64,000 bases of DNA from Alphaproteobacteria bacterium (GCA_017465945.1 JAFTVD010000010.1:55774-119773), one strand, 5' to 3'; counted from the first letter of the stretch, positions 42,189-51,616 are shown. The notes: generated by a model from the letters alone, not told the origin. Translations and numbers: made by a program.

Positions 42189-42695
42189 TCAAAATATTTT
42201 CCAACCATTGAACGACATGCTGAGCATATTTGTACTACTCCTTTTGAGTATGTATCTAGTAATTTACTTATCTCACGTTGTATTTGTTTTAAGTTAGATT
42301 TAACATCATCTGTAACAATACTATCTTCTAGTATATTATTAACATTATTTTGAATTTCTTGTTCTTTTATAAAAAAAATGACAATTCAAAAACAAAATAA
42401 CTTCATAATCATAATTATAAGAAGGATTTATGGCTTTCAAAATTTCTGTACGATATTGAATTTTTTCATAAATTTTCTTGGATATCTTACGCTGTTTTTG
42501 TAAACACAAATATGGGATATTGAAAAAAACATAAACCAGAAGCAAAAAAGCAAAGAACATTAAAAAGAACGCAAAATCATCTTGAACTTGAATAATTTGA
42601 AAATAATACACTAACAAAATCCATAAATATACTAAACAAACAGCAATAATCGTATTTCTTGCTTTTTTTTGAATTAAATCCTCAAAATCAATCAT
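42089..42695 (-). pseudogene. frameshifted membrane protein gene (T8 tract)
   Basis: The 5' part (ATG 42695, GGAAG upstream) encodes two membrane helices and a basic stretch and runs into a minus-strand run of eight Ts (42378-42371). It stops at 42345. Dropping one T joins it to a second open frame (FFIKEQEIQNNVNN...VYRFFSDEDVEFF...) ending at 42089, giving about 200 residues. The second frame contains ICSACRSM and a WW near the end. The homopolymer makes slippage-based phase variation, a fresh mutation, or a sequencing error equally possible. No family recognised. Confidence 0.7.
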
Positions 42696-42889
42696 AATAT
42701 TATTTCTTCCAAACCCACCAGCACAATATAAAATCAAAATTAAAAAAACGTTCCTAAAAAATATCAACTAAACAAAGAAAATAATTATCCACTAAATACA
42801 TAAAAGCATACAATATAGTTGATATTTAGAATTATAAATATATGCTCAATTTAAACGAACATTTAAACTAACAACTGGATCTATTTAAT
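42696..42889. other. intergenic region before the glycan operon
   Basis: About 190 bp of AT-rich sequence that must contain the operon's promoter; no convincing elements identified, and the GT2 gene has no strong ribosome site. Confidence 0.35.
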
Positions 42890-43918
42890 ATGATACAATC
42901 AAATTCACCAATAGTCTCAGTTTTAATGCCTATTTATAACACTTCTCCCAAACACTTAAGAGAAGCAATTGAAAGTATTTTAAATCAAACTTATACAAAT
43001 TTTGAGTTTATAATTTTAAATGATAGTCCTTACAATAAAGTGCTAAAAGATATTGTTTTGAGTTATCAAGATGAGCGTATTCGTTATTTTGAAAATACAG
43101 AAACAATAGGTATTGCAAGAAGTTATAACAGATTGATAGATTTAGCTAATACAGACATAATAGCTATTATGAATCATGATGATTGTTCATTAAGTAATCG
43201 TTTGGAAGTGCAATATGAGTATCTCATAAATCACCCAGAAGTTGGGATTGTTGGTAGCGCTTATAAAAAATTTGGAGAAATAAATCGTTTTAGGAATATT
43301 CATCCAGTTGTTGATGATGAGGAGATTAAGGCATATTTGTTGTTTAAGTCTTCTATTCATCATCCAACAATTATGATGCGTAAAAAGGTTTTGGATGAAA
43401 ATAATATTCGCTATAATGAGAACTATATAAGCCTTAATGACAGGCAGTTATATTATGATTTGGGTAAATATACAAAATTAGCTAATATTGATAAGGTTTT
43501 GTATAAATACAGATTTCATAAAAATATGACCAGTAAGCGCAAAAAAAGTGTTATTTTTGCGGAACAATGTGATTTTCATGGTTATTGGTTTAAGGATAAC
43601 GGGGGGGAGTTAAGTTCTGTTGAGAAGACTTTTTTTGATTGTTTTGGATCAATAGGACGTGCAAAAATCAAAGAAAAAGAAACTCTTTTGATGGTGAAAA
43701 ATGTGCTAGAGAAGATTGCTCTTGAGGTAAGAGACAGCAAAAATGTTGATTATGAGTGTTTTTCTAAAGTATGTGGAGAATATTTGGTTAAAAGGCTTGT
43801 TAATGCAGGCATTTGGGGGCAGATAAATTCTTTTGATATACAAGAAACAACGAGCTTGCCCATTGTTAAAGATATTCGGTTAAAAATTGTTAATTCATTG
43901 TTGAAATGGAAAAAGTAG
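42890..43918 (+). CDS. family 2 glycosyltransferase
   Basis: 342 residues. GT-A fold: VSVLMPIYNTSPKHLREAIE, SILNQTYTNFEFIILND, GIARSYNRLIDLA, and the metal-binding IAIMNHDDCS (DxD equivalent). YNENYISLNDRQLYYDLGK is the usual acceptor-side 'ED' region, here with ND. The C-terminal 100 residues are less conserved. First gene of a plus-strand surface polysaccharide operon, 3 bp from the next gene. Donor and acceptor sugars unknown. Confidence 0.9.
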   Translation: MIQSNSPIVSVLMPIYNTSPKHLREAIESILNQTYTNFEFIILNDSPYNKVLKDIVLSYQDERIRYFENTETIGIARSYNRLIDLANTDIIAIMNHDDCSLSNRLEVQYEYLINHPEVGIVGSAYKKFGEINRFRNIHPVVDDEEIKAYLLFKSSIHHPTIMMRKKVLDENNIRYNENYISLNDRQLYYDLGKYTKLANIDKVLYKYRFHKNMTSKRKKSVIFAEQCDFHGYWFKDNGGELSSVEKTFFDCFGSIGRAKIKEKETLLMVKNVLEKIALEVRDSKNVDYECFSKVCGEYLVKRLVNAGIWGQINSFDIQETTSLPIVKDIRLKIVNSLLKWKK

Positions 43919-43921
43919 AAA

Positions 43922-44797
43922 ATGAGAAAACTAGCAGTTCATCTACACCTTTATTATAAAGAGCAGTTGCCAAAGATTATGAAATACCTAAAGAATCTGG
44001 AAGGTGTGGACTATGACTTGTTTGTAACAATGGTAGAAGATGATGAACAAGTTAAGCTTAAAATTTTAGCAGAGTTTCCTAATTCTAAAATTTGGGTGGT
44101 AGAAAATCGTGGGTATGACATTGGTCCTTTTATTGAGTTTTTGCACCGTATTGATTTGAGGGATTATGAATATGTCTTAAAAGTGCATACGAAAGGGACA
44201 AAAAGCAATAACTATACTCATTTGAACGGAAATAGGCTTGATAATGCGCTTTGGGGGAGAATCCTTTGGGATAGTATGTTAGCAACGCCTGATAGAATTA
44301 AGAAAAATTTGGATGAATTGGATAATGATGATAAGATTGGGATGTTGGGTTCTAATTATTGTTTGACGGATAGTCCTGTTGATTATGAAAAATTGCTTGA
44401 TGGAATAAATGAAAACTTGACCAAAATGGGGTTTGAAAAGGTTGAAAAGTTGTCTTTTGTAGCGGGAGCAATGTTTGTTTGCAGGGCGTGTTTGTTAGAG
44501 GTGTTGAAATGCTATAAGTTGAGCGATTTTGATACTACAAATGGTAGAATAAAAGAAGGGACTTTGGCGCATATTGTTGAGCGGTTAATGGGGGTAATTA
44601 TAGAGTTGCAAAATTATAAAATAAGGGGTATAAGGCATAAAACGGAAAAGTTAGTGAAGGTTTATGATAATTATAGTTTGATGTTTTTTGTTGCTTCTGT
44701 TGGGAGATTTTTCTTTCAGAAAAAGATAACCAGAAGAGGTAAAAAATTGATAAAAATTTGTAAAATTCCAGTATATTCAAAACAGATAGAGGTTTAA
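43922..44797 (+). CDS. RgpF-like (rhamnan synthesis F) protein
   Basis: 291 residues. RgpF/WsaF-type family: KLAVHLHLYYKEQLPKIMKYL, IWVVENRGYDIGPFIEFLH, YEYVLKVHTKG, DSMLATPDRIKKNL, FVAGAMFVCRACLL, HIVERLMGVI. Members are glycosyltransferases or accessory factors in rhamnose-rich polysaccharide synthesis. It starts 3 bp after the GT2 gene and is followed by a gene that contains a second copy of the same domain. Confidence 0.88.
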   Translation: MRKLAVHLHLYYKEQLPKIMKYLKNLEGVDYDLFVTMVEDDEQVKLKILAEFPNSKIWVVENRGYDIGPFIEFLHRIDLRDYEYVLKVHTKGTKSNNYTHLNGNRLDNALWGRILWDSMLATPDRIKKNLDELDNDDKIGMLGSNYCLTDSPVDYEKLLDGINENLTKMGFEKVEKLSFVAGAMFVCRACLLEVLKCYKLSDFDTTNGRIKEGTLAHIVERLMGVIIELQNYKIRGIRHKTEKLVKVYDNYSLMFFVASVGRFFFQKKITRRGKKLIKICKIPVYSKQIEV

Positions 44798-44798
44798 A

Positions 44799-47483
44799 AT
44801 GAATTTAAAGTTATTAAAAATAGAGAGATTTTTTCATCTTATAAGCAAAAAAGATTATAACGAAAAAAGACAGATAGAGATTGTTAAAAATTCTCCACTG
44901 TTTGATGCAAAGTGGTATTTGAGCCAAAACCCTGATGTGAAAAATAAAAATATGGGCGCTGCGAAACACTATGTGAAATATGGCTGGAAAGAAGGAAGAA
45001 ACCCGTCTCCTAATTTTGATAATAATGCATATTTGGAAGAATATCCGGAATTGGAGGCAAAGGGGTGGTGCCCTGTGTTTCATTATATGTTGGAACATAA
45101 GAATGAATGGAATAAGAAAGATAATAAAAAAGAGCATAATTTTTTAATACAAAATCAGAGTAAAAATAAATTAAAATTTTTGCAAAATGAACAAAATAAA
45201 GGGGTTGTTTATACCTGTATTACTGGAGGGTATGATGATTTAATAGAGCATACTTATAAGTATTCAAATTGGGATTATGTATGTTTTTGTGATAATGAAG
45301 AATTGATAAAAAAAGGTGAAAAAAGGGGGTGGAAAATATATCCTTTACGTTTTAATAAACTTGATGATGTTCGTAATGCAAGATGGCATAAAACACATCC
45401 TCATATATTGTTTCCAAAATATAAATATAGTATATGGATAGATGGTAATATAGATGTATGTGGTAGTTTAATGTTTGAAAAAACAAATGAAGGTATAAAA
45501 GATAAAAGAATTATAATGGCTCCATTGCATCCAAAACGTAAATGTGTATACGAGGAAGCAATTGCTGTAAAAAATTCAAGAAAGGATGATGATGAAGTTG
45601 TTGATTCTTTTGTTAAAGTGATAGAAAAGGAAGGATATCCTCTACAGAATGGATTACATGAAACAGGGATTTTGTATAGAGAACATAATAATCATATAGT
45701 AAAAAAAATGATGAATGAATGGTTTTCAATAATAAAGAGATATTCTAAAAGAGATCAGTTGAGCTTTGATTATCTATTGTGGAAAAATAAAATAGAGATT
45801 GTAGATTTTTTTGGAAAAGAAACCATTGGTAATAATAAAAATTTTGTATTAAATTATCTTGGCAAGCATAGTGTAACGAAATGTAAAAAAATGTTGGTTC
45901 ATTTGCATTTATATTATTTGGAGCAGTTGGAGTATTTTTTTGAAAAATTAGAAAATATTACTTTGCCATATGATTTAATTGTTACAACAAATAATTTTAC
46001 TGAAGATTTAAAAAGCAAAATTTTAAATTTTAAAAGAGGAGCAAGAGTAATAAGGGTTGATAATATTGGTTATGATATATATCCCTTTTATCAAATATTG
46101 CATAAAGTTAATTTAGATGATTATAATTATATATTAAAATTGCACACCAAAAACTATCGTGAAAAGGTGTATATAAATAATAACAATAAATTTAAAGGGT
46201 TTGAATGGAGAAATTGTTTGGTAGATTCTTTATTGTATTCTAAAAAACAATTTGTTAGAAACATTGATACATTAAATTTAAATAGTAAATATGGAATGAT
46301 AGGCCCCGTTTCTTTGATAAGAAATATTAAAAAAGATGGGGATGCTAATTTTGTTCATAAGTTGTTGCCAATGTTAAAAGAAAAATTGGGCTTGACACCA
46401 CCTTTGGCTTCTTTTGTTTGCGGTAGTATGTTTTTGGCTAAAGCTAATTTGTTTGTTAAATTTAAAAGTTTACAATTGAATAAGGAATATTTTAATACTA
46501 CGTCTAAAACTAGCGAAATATATTCAATGGCCCATGCTTTAGAACGTTATTTGGGGTTATTAGTATATGAACAGAATAAACAAATTTATGGGGTTGAAAA
46601 TATTGTAAAAAGTGATTTGATTTGTTATAATTATGATTTTAATGGTTTAAATTTTAAATCATATAGGGATATGGCTGATGATATTAAATGTAATATAGAA
46701 AAGTTTAGCTGTATTGATTTGGTGGTAGGTGTGCCTCGTTCAGGTATGATTCCTGCTTATATGTTGGGACAGCTGCTGAATTGCGGGGTCTGTTCAATTA
46801 GTGAGTTTATAAATAAACAGTATTTTAGTAATAGTTATAGAAAGTTGAAAAGTAAGAATATTAAAAATGTATTGATTTTAGATGACTCTATTAACAAAGG
46901 TGTTGCATTACGGGATGTAAGAAAAGAGCTCAATAGTGTGGATGTTTCGCAATTTAATATCAAGTATGGAGTTATATATGCAACAGACGATTCTAAGCAA
47001 AAAGTTGATATATACTGTAGTTTACTTGAGCAACCGCGTATGTTTGAATGGAATTATTTGAATCATAGTTTTATTCGTAATGCTTGCTTTGACATAGATG
47101 GCGTTTTATGTAAAGATCCAACAGAAGAAGAAAATAGTAATGAGGCTAAATATATACATTTTATAAAAAATGCAACTCCACTATTTATTCCTAAATATAA
47201 GATTAAAGCAATAGTTACATCTAGGTTGGAAAAGTATAGAAAAGAAACAGAGTGTTGGTTAAAGGAAAATGGTGTAGAATATGAAAAATTGTATATGTTA
47301 AATTTAGGAAGTAAAGAGGCTAGAAAAGAATTAAATGCACATGCTAGTTTTAAAAGTATGATATATAATAGATTGGATGATGCTGTTATTTTTTATGAAA
47401 GTAGTAGAAAGCAGGCTATGCAAATAGCTGATTCAACGCATAAACCTGTATTTTGTGTTGATACGACAGAATTATTTAAATAA
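44799..47483 (+). CDS. multidomain glycan protein: DUF616 GT + RgpF + PRTase + HAD
   Basis: 894 residues in four or five parts. About 25-110: the 'YLSQNPDV...HYVKYGWKEGRNPS' repeats found at the edge of many glycosyltransferases. About 130-350: a DUF616 (TOD1/MUCI70-like) glycosyltransferase, VYTCITGGYDDL, RWHKTHPHILFP, YSIWIDGNIDV. About 363-610: RgpF domain, KMLVHLHLYYLEQL. About 635-760: phosphoribosyltransferase-like, VVGVPRSGMIPAYMLGQ and NVLILDDSINKG. About 762-894: HAD-like, CFDIDGVLCKDP. The PRTase/HAD pair could make or strip an activated phospho-sugar. One base separates it from the previous gene, so it is the operon's core enzyme. Confidence 0.85.
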   Translation: MNLKLLKIERFFHLISKKDYNEKRQIEIVKNSPLFDAKWYLSQNPDVKNKNMGAAKHYVKYGWKEGRNPSPNFDNNAYLEEYPELEAKGWCPVFHYMLEHKNEWNKKDNKKEHNFLIQNQSKNKLKFLQNEQNKGVVYTCITGGYDDLIEHTYKYSNWDYVCFCDNEELIKKGEKRGWKIYPLRFNKLDDVRNARWHKTHPHILFPKYKYSIWIDGNIDVCGSLMFEKTNEGIKDKRIIMAPLHPKRKCVYEEAIAVKNSRKDDDEVVDSFVKVIEKEGYPLQNGLHETGILYREHNNHIVKKMMNEWFSIIKRYSKRDQLSFDYLLWKNKIEIVDFFGKETIGNNKNFVLNYLGKHSVTKCKKMLVHLHLYYLEQLEYFFEKLENITLPYDLIVTTNNFTEDLKSKILNFKRGARVIRVDNIGYDIYPFYQILHKVNLDDYNYILKLHTKNYREKVYINNNNKFKGFEWRNCLVDSLLYSKKQFVRNIDTLNLNSKYGMIGPVSLIRNIKKDGDANFVHKLLPMLKEKLGLTPPLASFVCGSMFLAKANLFVKFKSLQLNKEYFNTTSKTSEIYSMAHALERYLGLLVYEQNKQIYGVENIVKSDLICYNYDFNGLNFKSYRDMADDIKCNIEKFSCIDLVVGVPRSGMIPAYMLGQLLNCGVCSISEFINKQYFSNSYRKLKSKNIKNVLILDDSINKGVALRDVRKELNSVDVSQFNIKYGVIYATDDSKQKVDIYCSLLEQPRMFEWNYLNHSFIRNACFDIDGVLCKDPTEEENSNEAKYIHFIKNATPLFIPKYKIKAIVTSRLEKYRKETECWLKENGVEYEKLYMLNLGSKEARKELNAHASFKSMIYNRLDDAVIFYESSRKQAMQIADSTHKPVFCVDTTELFK

Positions 47484-47496
47484 AAGGAGTAAATAA

Positions 47497-48234
47497 ATGA
47501 TAAAGGTTGGAATTATTGGTTGTGGTGTTATAGGCAGTGCTTTGAAAAAGTGGTTGGAAGATAATACCGAACACCAAATTTATGTTCTTGATCCCAACAA
47601 AGGATATAATGACGATATGTCACAATGTGATGTATTTTTTATACAGATACATGTTCCTACAGAAAATGATGGAACTCAGAATTTAGATGTTTTTAAAGAA
47701 ATTATATCCAAATTGCCAGATAGACCAATTTTTATTAGAACAACTATTTTGCCAGGAACTTCTGATAAATTGAGTAACGAATTAAATCACCATGTGTATT
47801 TTATGCCAGAGTTTTTGACAGAAAGAACGTCTGTTGATGATTTCAAAACTCAACCGATGGTGTTTACAGCGGAAATAGAATTGTTAAAAAATATTTTTCC
47901 TAACAAAGAATATATTGAAATGTCTAGTTTAGAGGCTGAAATTACCAAGTATGCTCACAATGTTTTTGGAGCATTAAAAGTTACTTATTTTAATGCTATT
48001 TATGATTATTGTCAGAAATTAGGGGCTGATTTTTCTAAAGTGCATACAGGATGTTTATTAAGTGGATATATTAATGATATGCATACACAAGTTCCTGGTC
48101 CCGATGGTAATTTTGGGTATGGTGGAAAATGTTTTCCTAAAGATGTTAATGCTTTTTCTGTAGCAACTAAAGAGTTTCCTTTAGGACTTCTGTTGTCTCA
48201 TGTAAAAGAGTTGAATGATAAATTTAGAAAATAG
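47497..48234 (+). CDS. UDP-glucose/GDP-mannose dehydrogenase-like, lacking the C-terminal domain
   Basis: 245 residues. NAD-binding VGIIGCGVIGSAL at the N-terminus; the central helix EITKYAHNVFGALKVTYFNA has the conserved Lys and Asn; the catalytic cysteine lies in GYGGKCFPKDVNAF near residue 213. Family enzymes are 390-450 residues with a C-terminal UDP-binding domain; here the protein ends 30 residues after the cysteine. The catalytic residues are intact, so it may still work on a different or smaller substrate. AAAGGAG precedes the ATG. Confidence 0.82.
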   Translation: MIKVGIIGCGVIGSALKKWLEDNTEHQIYVLDPNKGYNDDMSQCDVFFIQIHVPTENDGTQNLDVFKEIISKLPDRPIFIRTTILPGTSDKLSNELNHHVYFMPEFLTERTSVDDFKTQPMVFTAEIELLKNIFPNKEYIEMSSLEAEITKYAHNVFGALKVTYFNAIYDYCQKLGADFSKVHTGCLLSGYINDMHTQVPGPDGNFGYGGKCFPKDVNAFSVATKEFPLGLLLSHVKELNDKFRK

Positions 48235-48245
48235 GAGCTTTTATT

Positions 48246-48881
48246 ATGAAAACAAATAAATTGATAATTGTAAAGAAAGATGGTGAAAAAATAGAGGTAG
48301 AGGCTGTAGAAGGTTTGAATTTAACATTAACAGGTGAAAACAATGTTGTAACTATTTATGAACCGTTTAAGTTTAATAATGTAAATATTAGATTAACAGG
48401 TGATGCTGAAGTTGTAATTGATTCAGGCAGTTGTATCGTACATGGTTTTAGAATAATAAAAACAAGAAATATTAAAAAGAATAAATTAGTAATAGGAAAA
48501 GATTTTCACTGTGGAGCAAATTGTGTTATAGATATGACGGATGCAGGGGATATTATAATTGGTGATGATGCAAAATGGTCTTGGAATATTTATGTTAAAA
48601 GCGACGATACACATCCAATATTTGAAATAGATACAAAGAAATGTGTAAATGCTTCTACTGAAATTAGTATAGGTAATCATGTATGGATAGGTATGAATGT
48701 TGTTATATTAAAAAATTCTATCATAAAAGATAATTCTATTATAGGAGCTTGCTCTGTTGTTGCTTCAAAATTTGAAGAAGAAAATGTTATTGTTGCTGGT
48801 AATCCAGCTAAAATAAGAAAGAGAAATATAAATTGGGCACATGGAAGTGTAGAAGATTATATAAAAAATGTAAATAAATAG
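48246..48881 (+). CDS. left-handed beta-helix acyltransferase
   Basis: 211 residues. The C-terminal half has hexapeptide repeats: LVIGKDFHCGANCVIDM, DIIIGDDAKWSWNIYVKSDDTHPIF with the catalytic His, then ISIGNHVWIGMNVVILKN, and the end of the family AGNPAKIRKR. This is the CatB/WecD-like acetyltransferase class, which acetylates sugars or carries other acyl groups. The N-terminal ~60 residues form an extra beta domain. It is 11 bp after the dehydrogenase-like gene and part of the operon. Confidence 0.87.
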   Translation: MKTNKLIIVKKDGEKIEVEAVEGLNLTLTGENNVVTIYEPFKFNNVNIRLTGDAEVVIDSGSCIVHGFRIIKTRNIKKNKLVIGKDFHCGANCVIDMTDAGDIIIGDDAKWSWNIYVKSDDTHPIFEIDTKKCVNASTEISIGNHVWIGMNVVILKNSIIKDNSIIGACSVVASKFEEENVIVAGNPAKIRKRNINWAHGSVEDYIKNVNK

Positions 48882-48890
48882 GAGTAAAAA

Positions 48891-49430
48891 ATGCCAAATA
48901 AAGAGAATGCAAGGAATGCAAGGAATGCGAGAAGTGATAGAATTGAAGAACAAGATGTTTTATCTGTTGAAGATTGGTTACATTATATAGGTAATTATAG
49001 AGATGATAAAAAAGAAAAGATTATTAAATTCGTTTTTACTTGGATGAAATATAATAATTGGTATTCAAGAACATATAATAAAAGATGGGATAGGGTTGGT
49101 GCTATAGCTCTTTCTAACAAAAAAGACGCAGTTATTGTGTATGATGAAGAGTTGAAGGATGAATTTATAAGTTCTTTTTCTAATATTGAAGTTTCTTTTG
49201 ATGGAAAAAGATAGGGGATATATGGAAAAAATGAAAAAGTAAAAGTGCCTTATAATGTAGATGCTTATTGTCTTCGTAATTTTTTAGAAGTGGTATATCA
49301 GATTAGGTGTAACTTTTTTCATGGTTCTAAAATTCCTGATAGTATAAATATAAAATTGATATGTTGGGCATATGATTGTTTAGATAAATTGATGAAAAAA
49401 CTAGAGGATAAAAACATTATAAGATTTTAA
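48891..49430 (+). pseudogene. HEPN-like gene interrupted by an in-frame TAG
   Basis: One 180-codon frame from a good start (AGGAG then ATG) to 49430, broken only by TAG at 49212-49214. The second part resumes in the same frame (GIYGKNEKVKVPYN...) and contains VVYQIRCNFFHGSKIP, an R-x4-H HEPN RNase motif. The intact relative at 62802-63299 aligns through the stop (REGLYKKDG vs R-stop-GIYGKNE), so GAG probably became TAG. The N-terminus carries a threefold 9-bp repeat (48905-48931). Either a pseudogene or a readthrough case. It is transcribed with the glycan operon. Confidence 0.8.
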
Positions 49431-49463
49431 TGATATGATTACAATTGTTTTTTGAGTAGCAAA

Positions 49464-50036
49464 ATGATGAGGAAGTATTTAGGGTGGATTATTGGTTGTT
49501 TGGTTGTAATATTTATGGTGCTTGTTATTGGTGGGGTGGTAACAAGTTTGTATAGTGATGTAGATATAAGTGCTAATATTGGTGCAAAAAAGGATAATAC
49601 TGATGTTGTATCTTCGCTAATAAATGAGCCAAAAGATATTACCCTAAAAATTGACTGGGAGATTGAAAAAGATTTTGTTTTACAAGTATTTTATACAAAG
49701 CATAGGAATGAGGTTTTCAATCAAAAGTCTTCTTTGAGAAGAAAAGTTGGTCCTCAAGATAAGCATATTGAAATTGTTTTGCCAGCAGAAAAAATATATA
49801 GAATAAGGTATGATTTTGGAAGCAATCCTGGGAAAGTGATACTTAAAAAAGTAGAGATTAGCGGTGACCAGTATATCAATTTTTCTAATTGGAGAGAATA
49901 TAGGTATATTAATATGGAAAAAAATAAAATTCATAAAGAAGATAATACTTTAGAACTTGTTTCTAGTCACCATGACCCATATATGATTTTTATTTATCCA
50001 TTTGTTTTATTTAAAAATATTATTACTCAAAAATAA
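49464..50036 (+). CDS. membrane-anchored periplasmic beta-domain protein
   Basis: 190 residues. An N-terminal membrane helix (LGWIIGCLVVIFMVLVIGGVV) is followed by a predicted beta-sandwich: ITLKIDWEIEKDFVLQVFY, HIEIVLPAEKIYRIRYDFGSN and KVILKKVEISGDQ. This 'LR.D....GKV.I..I.I' pattern is common in envelope-glycan membrane proteins, but I cannot name the family. ATG at 49464 is preferred to a TTG 12 bases earlier; neither has a strong ribosome site. Last gene before the convergent 2H/WYL genes. Confidence 0.55.
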   Translation: MMRKYLGWIIGCLVVIFMVLVIGGVVTSLYSDVDISANIGAKKDNTDVVSSLINEPKDITLKIDWEIEKDFVLQVFYTKHRNEVFNQKSSLRRKVGPQDKHIEIVLPAEKIYRIRYDFGSNPGKVILKKVEISGDQYINFSNWREYRYINMEKNKIHKEDNTLELVSSHHDPYMIFIYPFVLFKNIITQK

Positions 50037-50117
50037 AAATTAGATATTATAGTTATTTTATATTGTGTACTTGGAATAAAATAAAAAGCTATTTTTAAAC
50101 TTTCATCACCTTATATT

Positions 50118-50636
50118 TTATATAGACATTCCCATTTCTTGGATTTTCTTTAACTCCAAAACATCATATTGTACTTTAGGATGAGTTTGGATTTTAATTG
50201 GTTTATCAAACATTTTAACTTTCCAGTTTGGGTTATCTGTTACTTTAGGTTGCCCATCTTTATCTAACACTTGAGCTAAAAAGCCATTTGAAGTAACAGG
50301 TTTATATGGTTTTGCTTTTTCTTTTCCTGGTTTTGCAAATACATCAAATTCAGCAGGGGCTAATTTAGATGTGTCATAACTTGCCGTTATATGCCAAGGC
50401 TTTCCATCATTACGGACAGCTAAATCATTAACCTTAACAATAAGTGCTTCTATCCCATTTCCATCATCAGCAATTCCAACAACTTCAACCTTTTCAGCAG
50501 GTTCTGGTGTTTGAGCCTCAAGTCCTCCCATACAAATAGTAACATGGTCGTATTTTACCTCTGGATATTTAGGGGGAAATTTCTCCATTAACATTGCTTT
50601 TGAATCTTTATCTATTTCATAACAAACAGTTGACAT
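50118..50636 (-). CDS. 2H phosphoesterase-superfamily protein
   Basis: 172 residues. Two HxT motifs: YDHVTICMGG (His31, Thr33) and PWHITASYD (His82, Thr84), the paired signature of 2H (LigT-like) phosphoesterases. These include 2'-5' RNA ligases and the cyclic phosphodiesterases that open ADP-ribose 1'',2''-cyclic phosphate. The spacing of about 50 residues is short but acceptable. It lies 26 bp downstream of a WYL regulator, and an ADP-ribosylglycohydrolase gene is divergent from that regulator, which makes an RNA-repair or ADP-ribose substrate attractive. Confidence 0.65.
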   Translation of the reverse strand: MSTVCYEIDKDSKAMLMEKFPPKYPEVKYDHVTICMGGLEAQTPEPAEKVEVVGIADDGNGIEALIVKVNDLAVRNDGKPWHITASYDTSKLAPAEFDVFAKPGKEKAKPYKPVTSNGFLAQVLDKDGQPKVTDNPNWKVKMFDKPIKIQTHPKVQYDVLELKKIQEMGMSI

Positions 50637-50662
50637 TGTTCTATCTCCTTATAAATTATTTT

Positions 50663-51616
50663 CTATCCCTTATTTTTGAAAACCTTTCTTTCATTAAAGT
50701 CTTTTGGCTTGATTACTTTTACATGTTCGCCCCAAGTGTAGAGGTGCCAATCCATTTCTCTTGCACCACCTGCACGGAATTTTACAGTTAAGCTACCATC
50801 TTCATTAAAAGTCATTTGTTGTGATGGGTGAAATTGATATTTAGAAGCATCTTTTGCAACAATGCTGTCAAACAACCATTCAACATCAAAAGGAGCTTCT
50901 TGATAAATGCCAAATGAATTCTCGCTAAACTTTTGCAAAGAAAACTTTTCATCTCTAGCAAAATATTTATCTAAAACCTCAATCTCTGAAATATTATTCA
51001 AATCAAAATGACACATCTTAAAACGTTTTGTATGCCAAGCAATTAAATAGTGCTTATTCCCATATAAAAAACCATAAGGATAAACTGTTCTCCAGCCATC
51101 ACTTGTTTTTGATTGGTATTTAATCCTAATTTGCTTACAAGCCAAGATTGCATTACGAAGTTTTGCCATAAACTCTTTATTTACGGTAAGTTTAGGACCG
51201 GGACGAAGAGCATAACCTTCTGTTTCTAATAACACTTCTGCATCTGGTTCTATTTTGTTAAAAGCATCTCTACCAAGTAATGCTTTGATTTTGTGAAGTA
51301 CATTCTCTAAATAATCAGCATCTATATTTTTGGTAGTTTTCATCAATTTAACTGCATTTTGCAAAGCATTTATTTCATCTAAAGAAAAGCAAATACTAGA
51401 AAAGTTATCTTCTTTTGATAAACTCCAACGCTTTACTTTTTGCTCACCTGTTACTTCTTTAACATTAGGATATTTAAGCTTGATAGCATCTTTCATACGG
51501 ATAGCAGTTCTTCTAGATACTTTAAATTTATCCATAATGTCTTGTATACTAACACCTTCACTACTTGCTTGCATAAAGGTTGCCAAATCCATCAAATCCG
51601 TAGTTTTTTGATACAT
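50663..51616 (-). CDS. WYL-domain transcriptional regulator
   Basis: 317 residues. N-terminal winged HTH (SIQDIMDKFKVSRRTAIRMKDAI, residues about 24-48). The central WYL domain has RIKYQSKTSDGWRTVYPYGFLYGNKHYLIAWH and KMCHFDLNNISEIEVLDKYF. The C-terminal WCX-like part has EVEWLF-type strands and REMDWHLYTWGEHVKVI. WYL regulators sense nucleotide or nucleic-acid ligands and often control defence or DNA-damage genes. It is divergent from the ADP-ribosylglycohydrolase gene, with a 16-bp box between them that is a candidate binding site. Confidence 0.9.
   Translation of the reverse strand: MYQKTTDLMDLATFMQASSEGVSIQDIMDKFKVSRRTAIRMKDAIKLKYPNVKEVTGEQKVKRWSLSKEDNFSSICFSLDEINALQNAVKLMKTTKNIDADYLENVLHKIKALLGRDAFNKIEPDAEVLLETEGYALRPGPKLTVNKEFMAKLRNAILACKQIRIKYQSKTSDGWRTVYPYGFLYGNKHYLIAWHTKRFKMCHFDLNNISEIEVLDKYFARDEKFSLQKFSENSFGIYQEAPFDVEWLFDSIVAKDASKYQFHPSQQMTFNEDGSLTVKFRAGGAREMDWHLYTWGEHVKVIKPKDFNERKVFKNKG

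Noticed and set aside
49452..49463. TTG start for the membrane-anchored protein
   Set aside because: An ATG follows 12 bases later and the TTG has no ribosome site; the hydrophobic helix begins after the ATG in either case.
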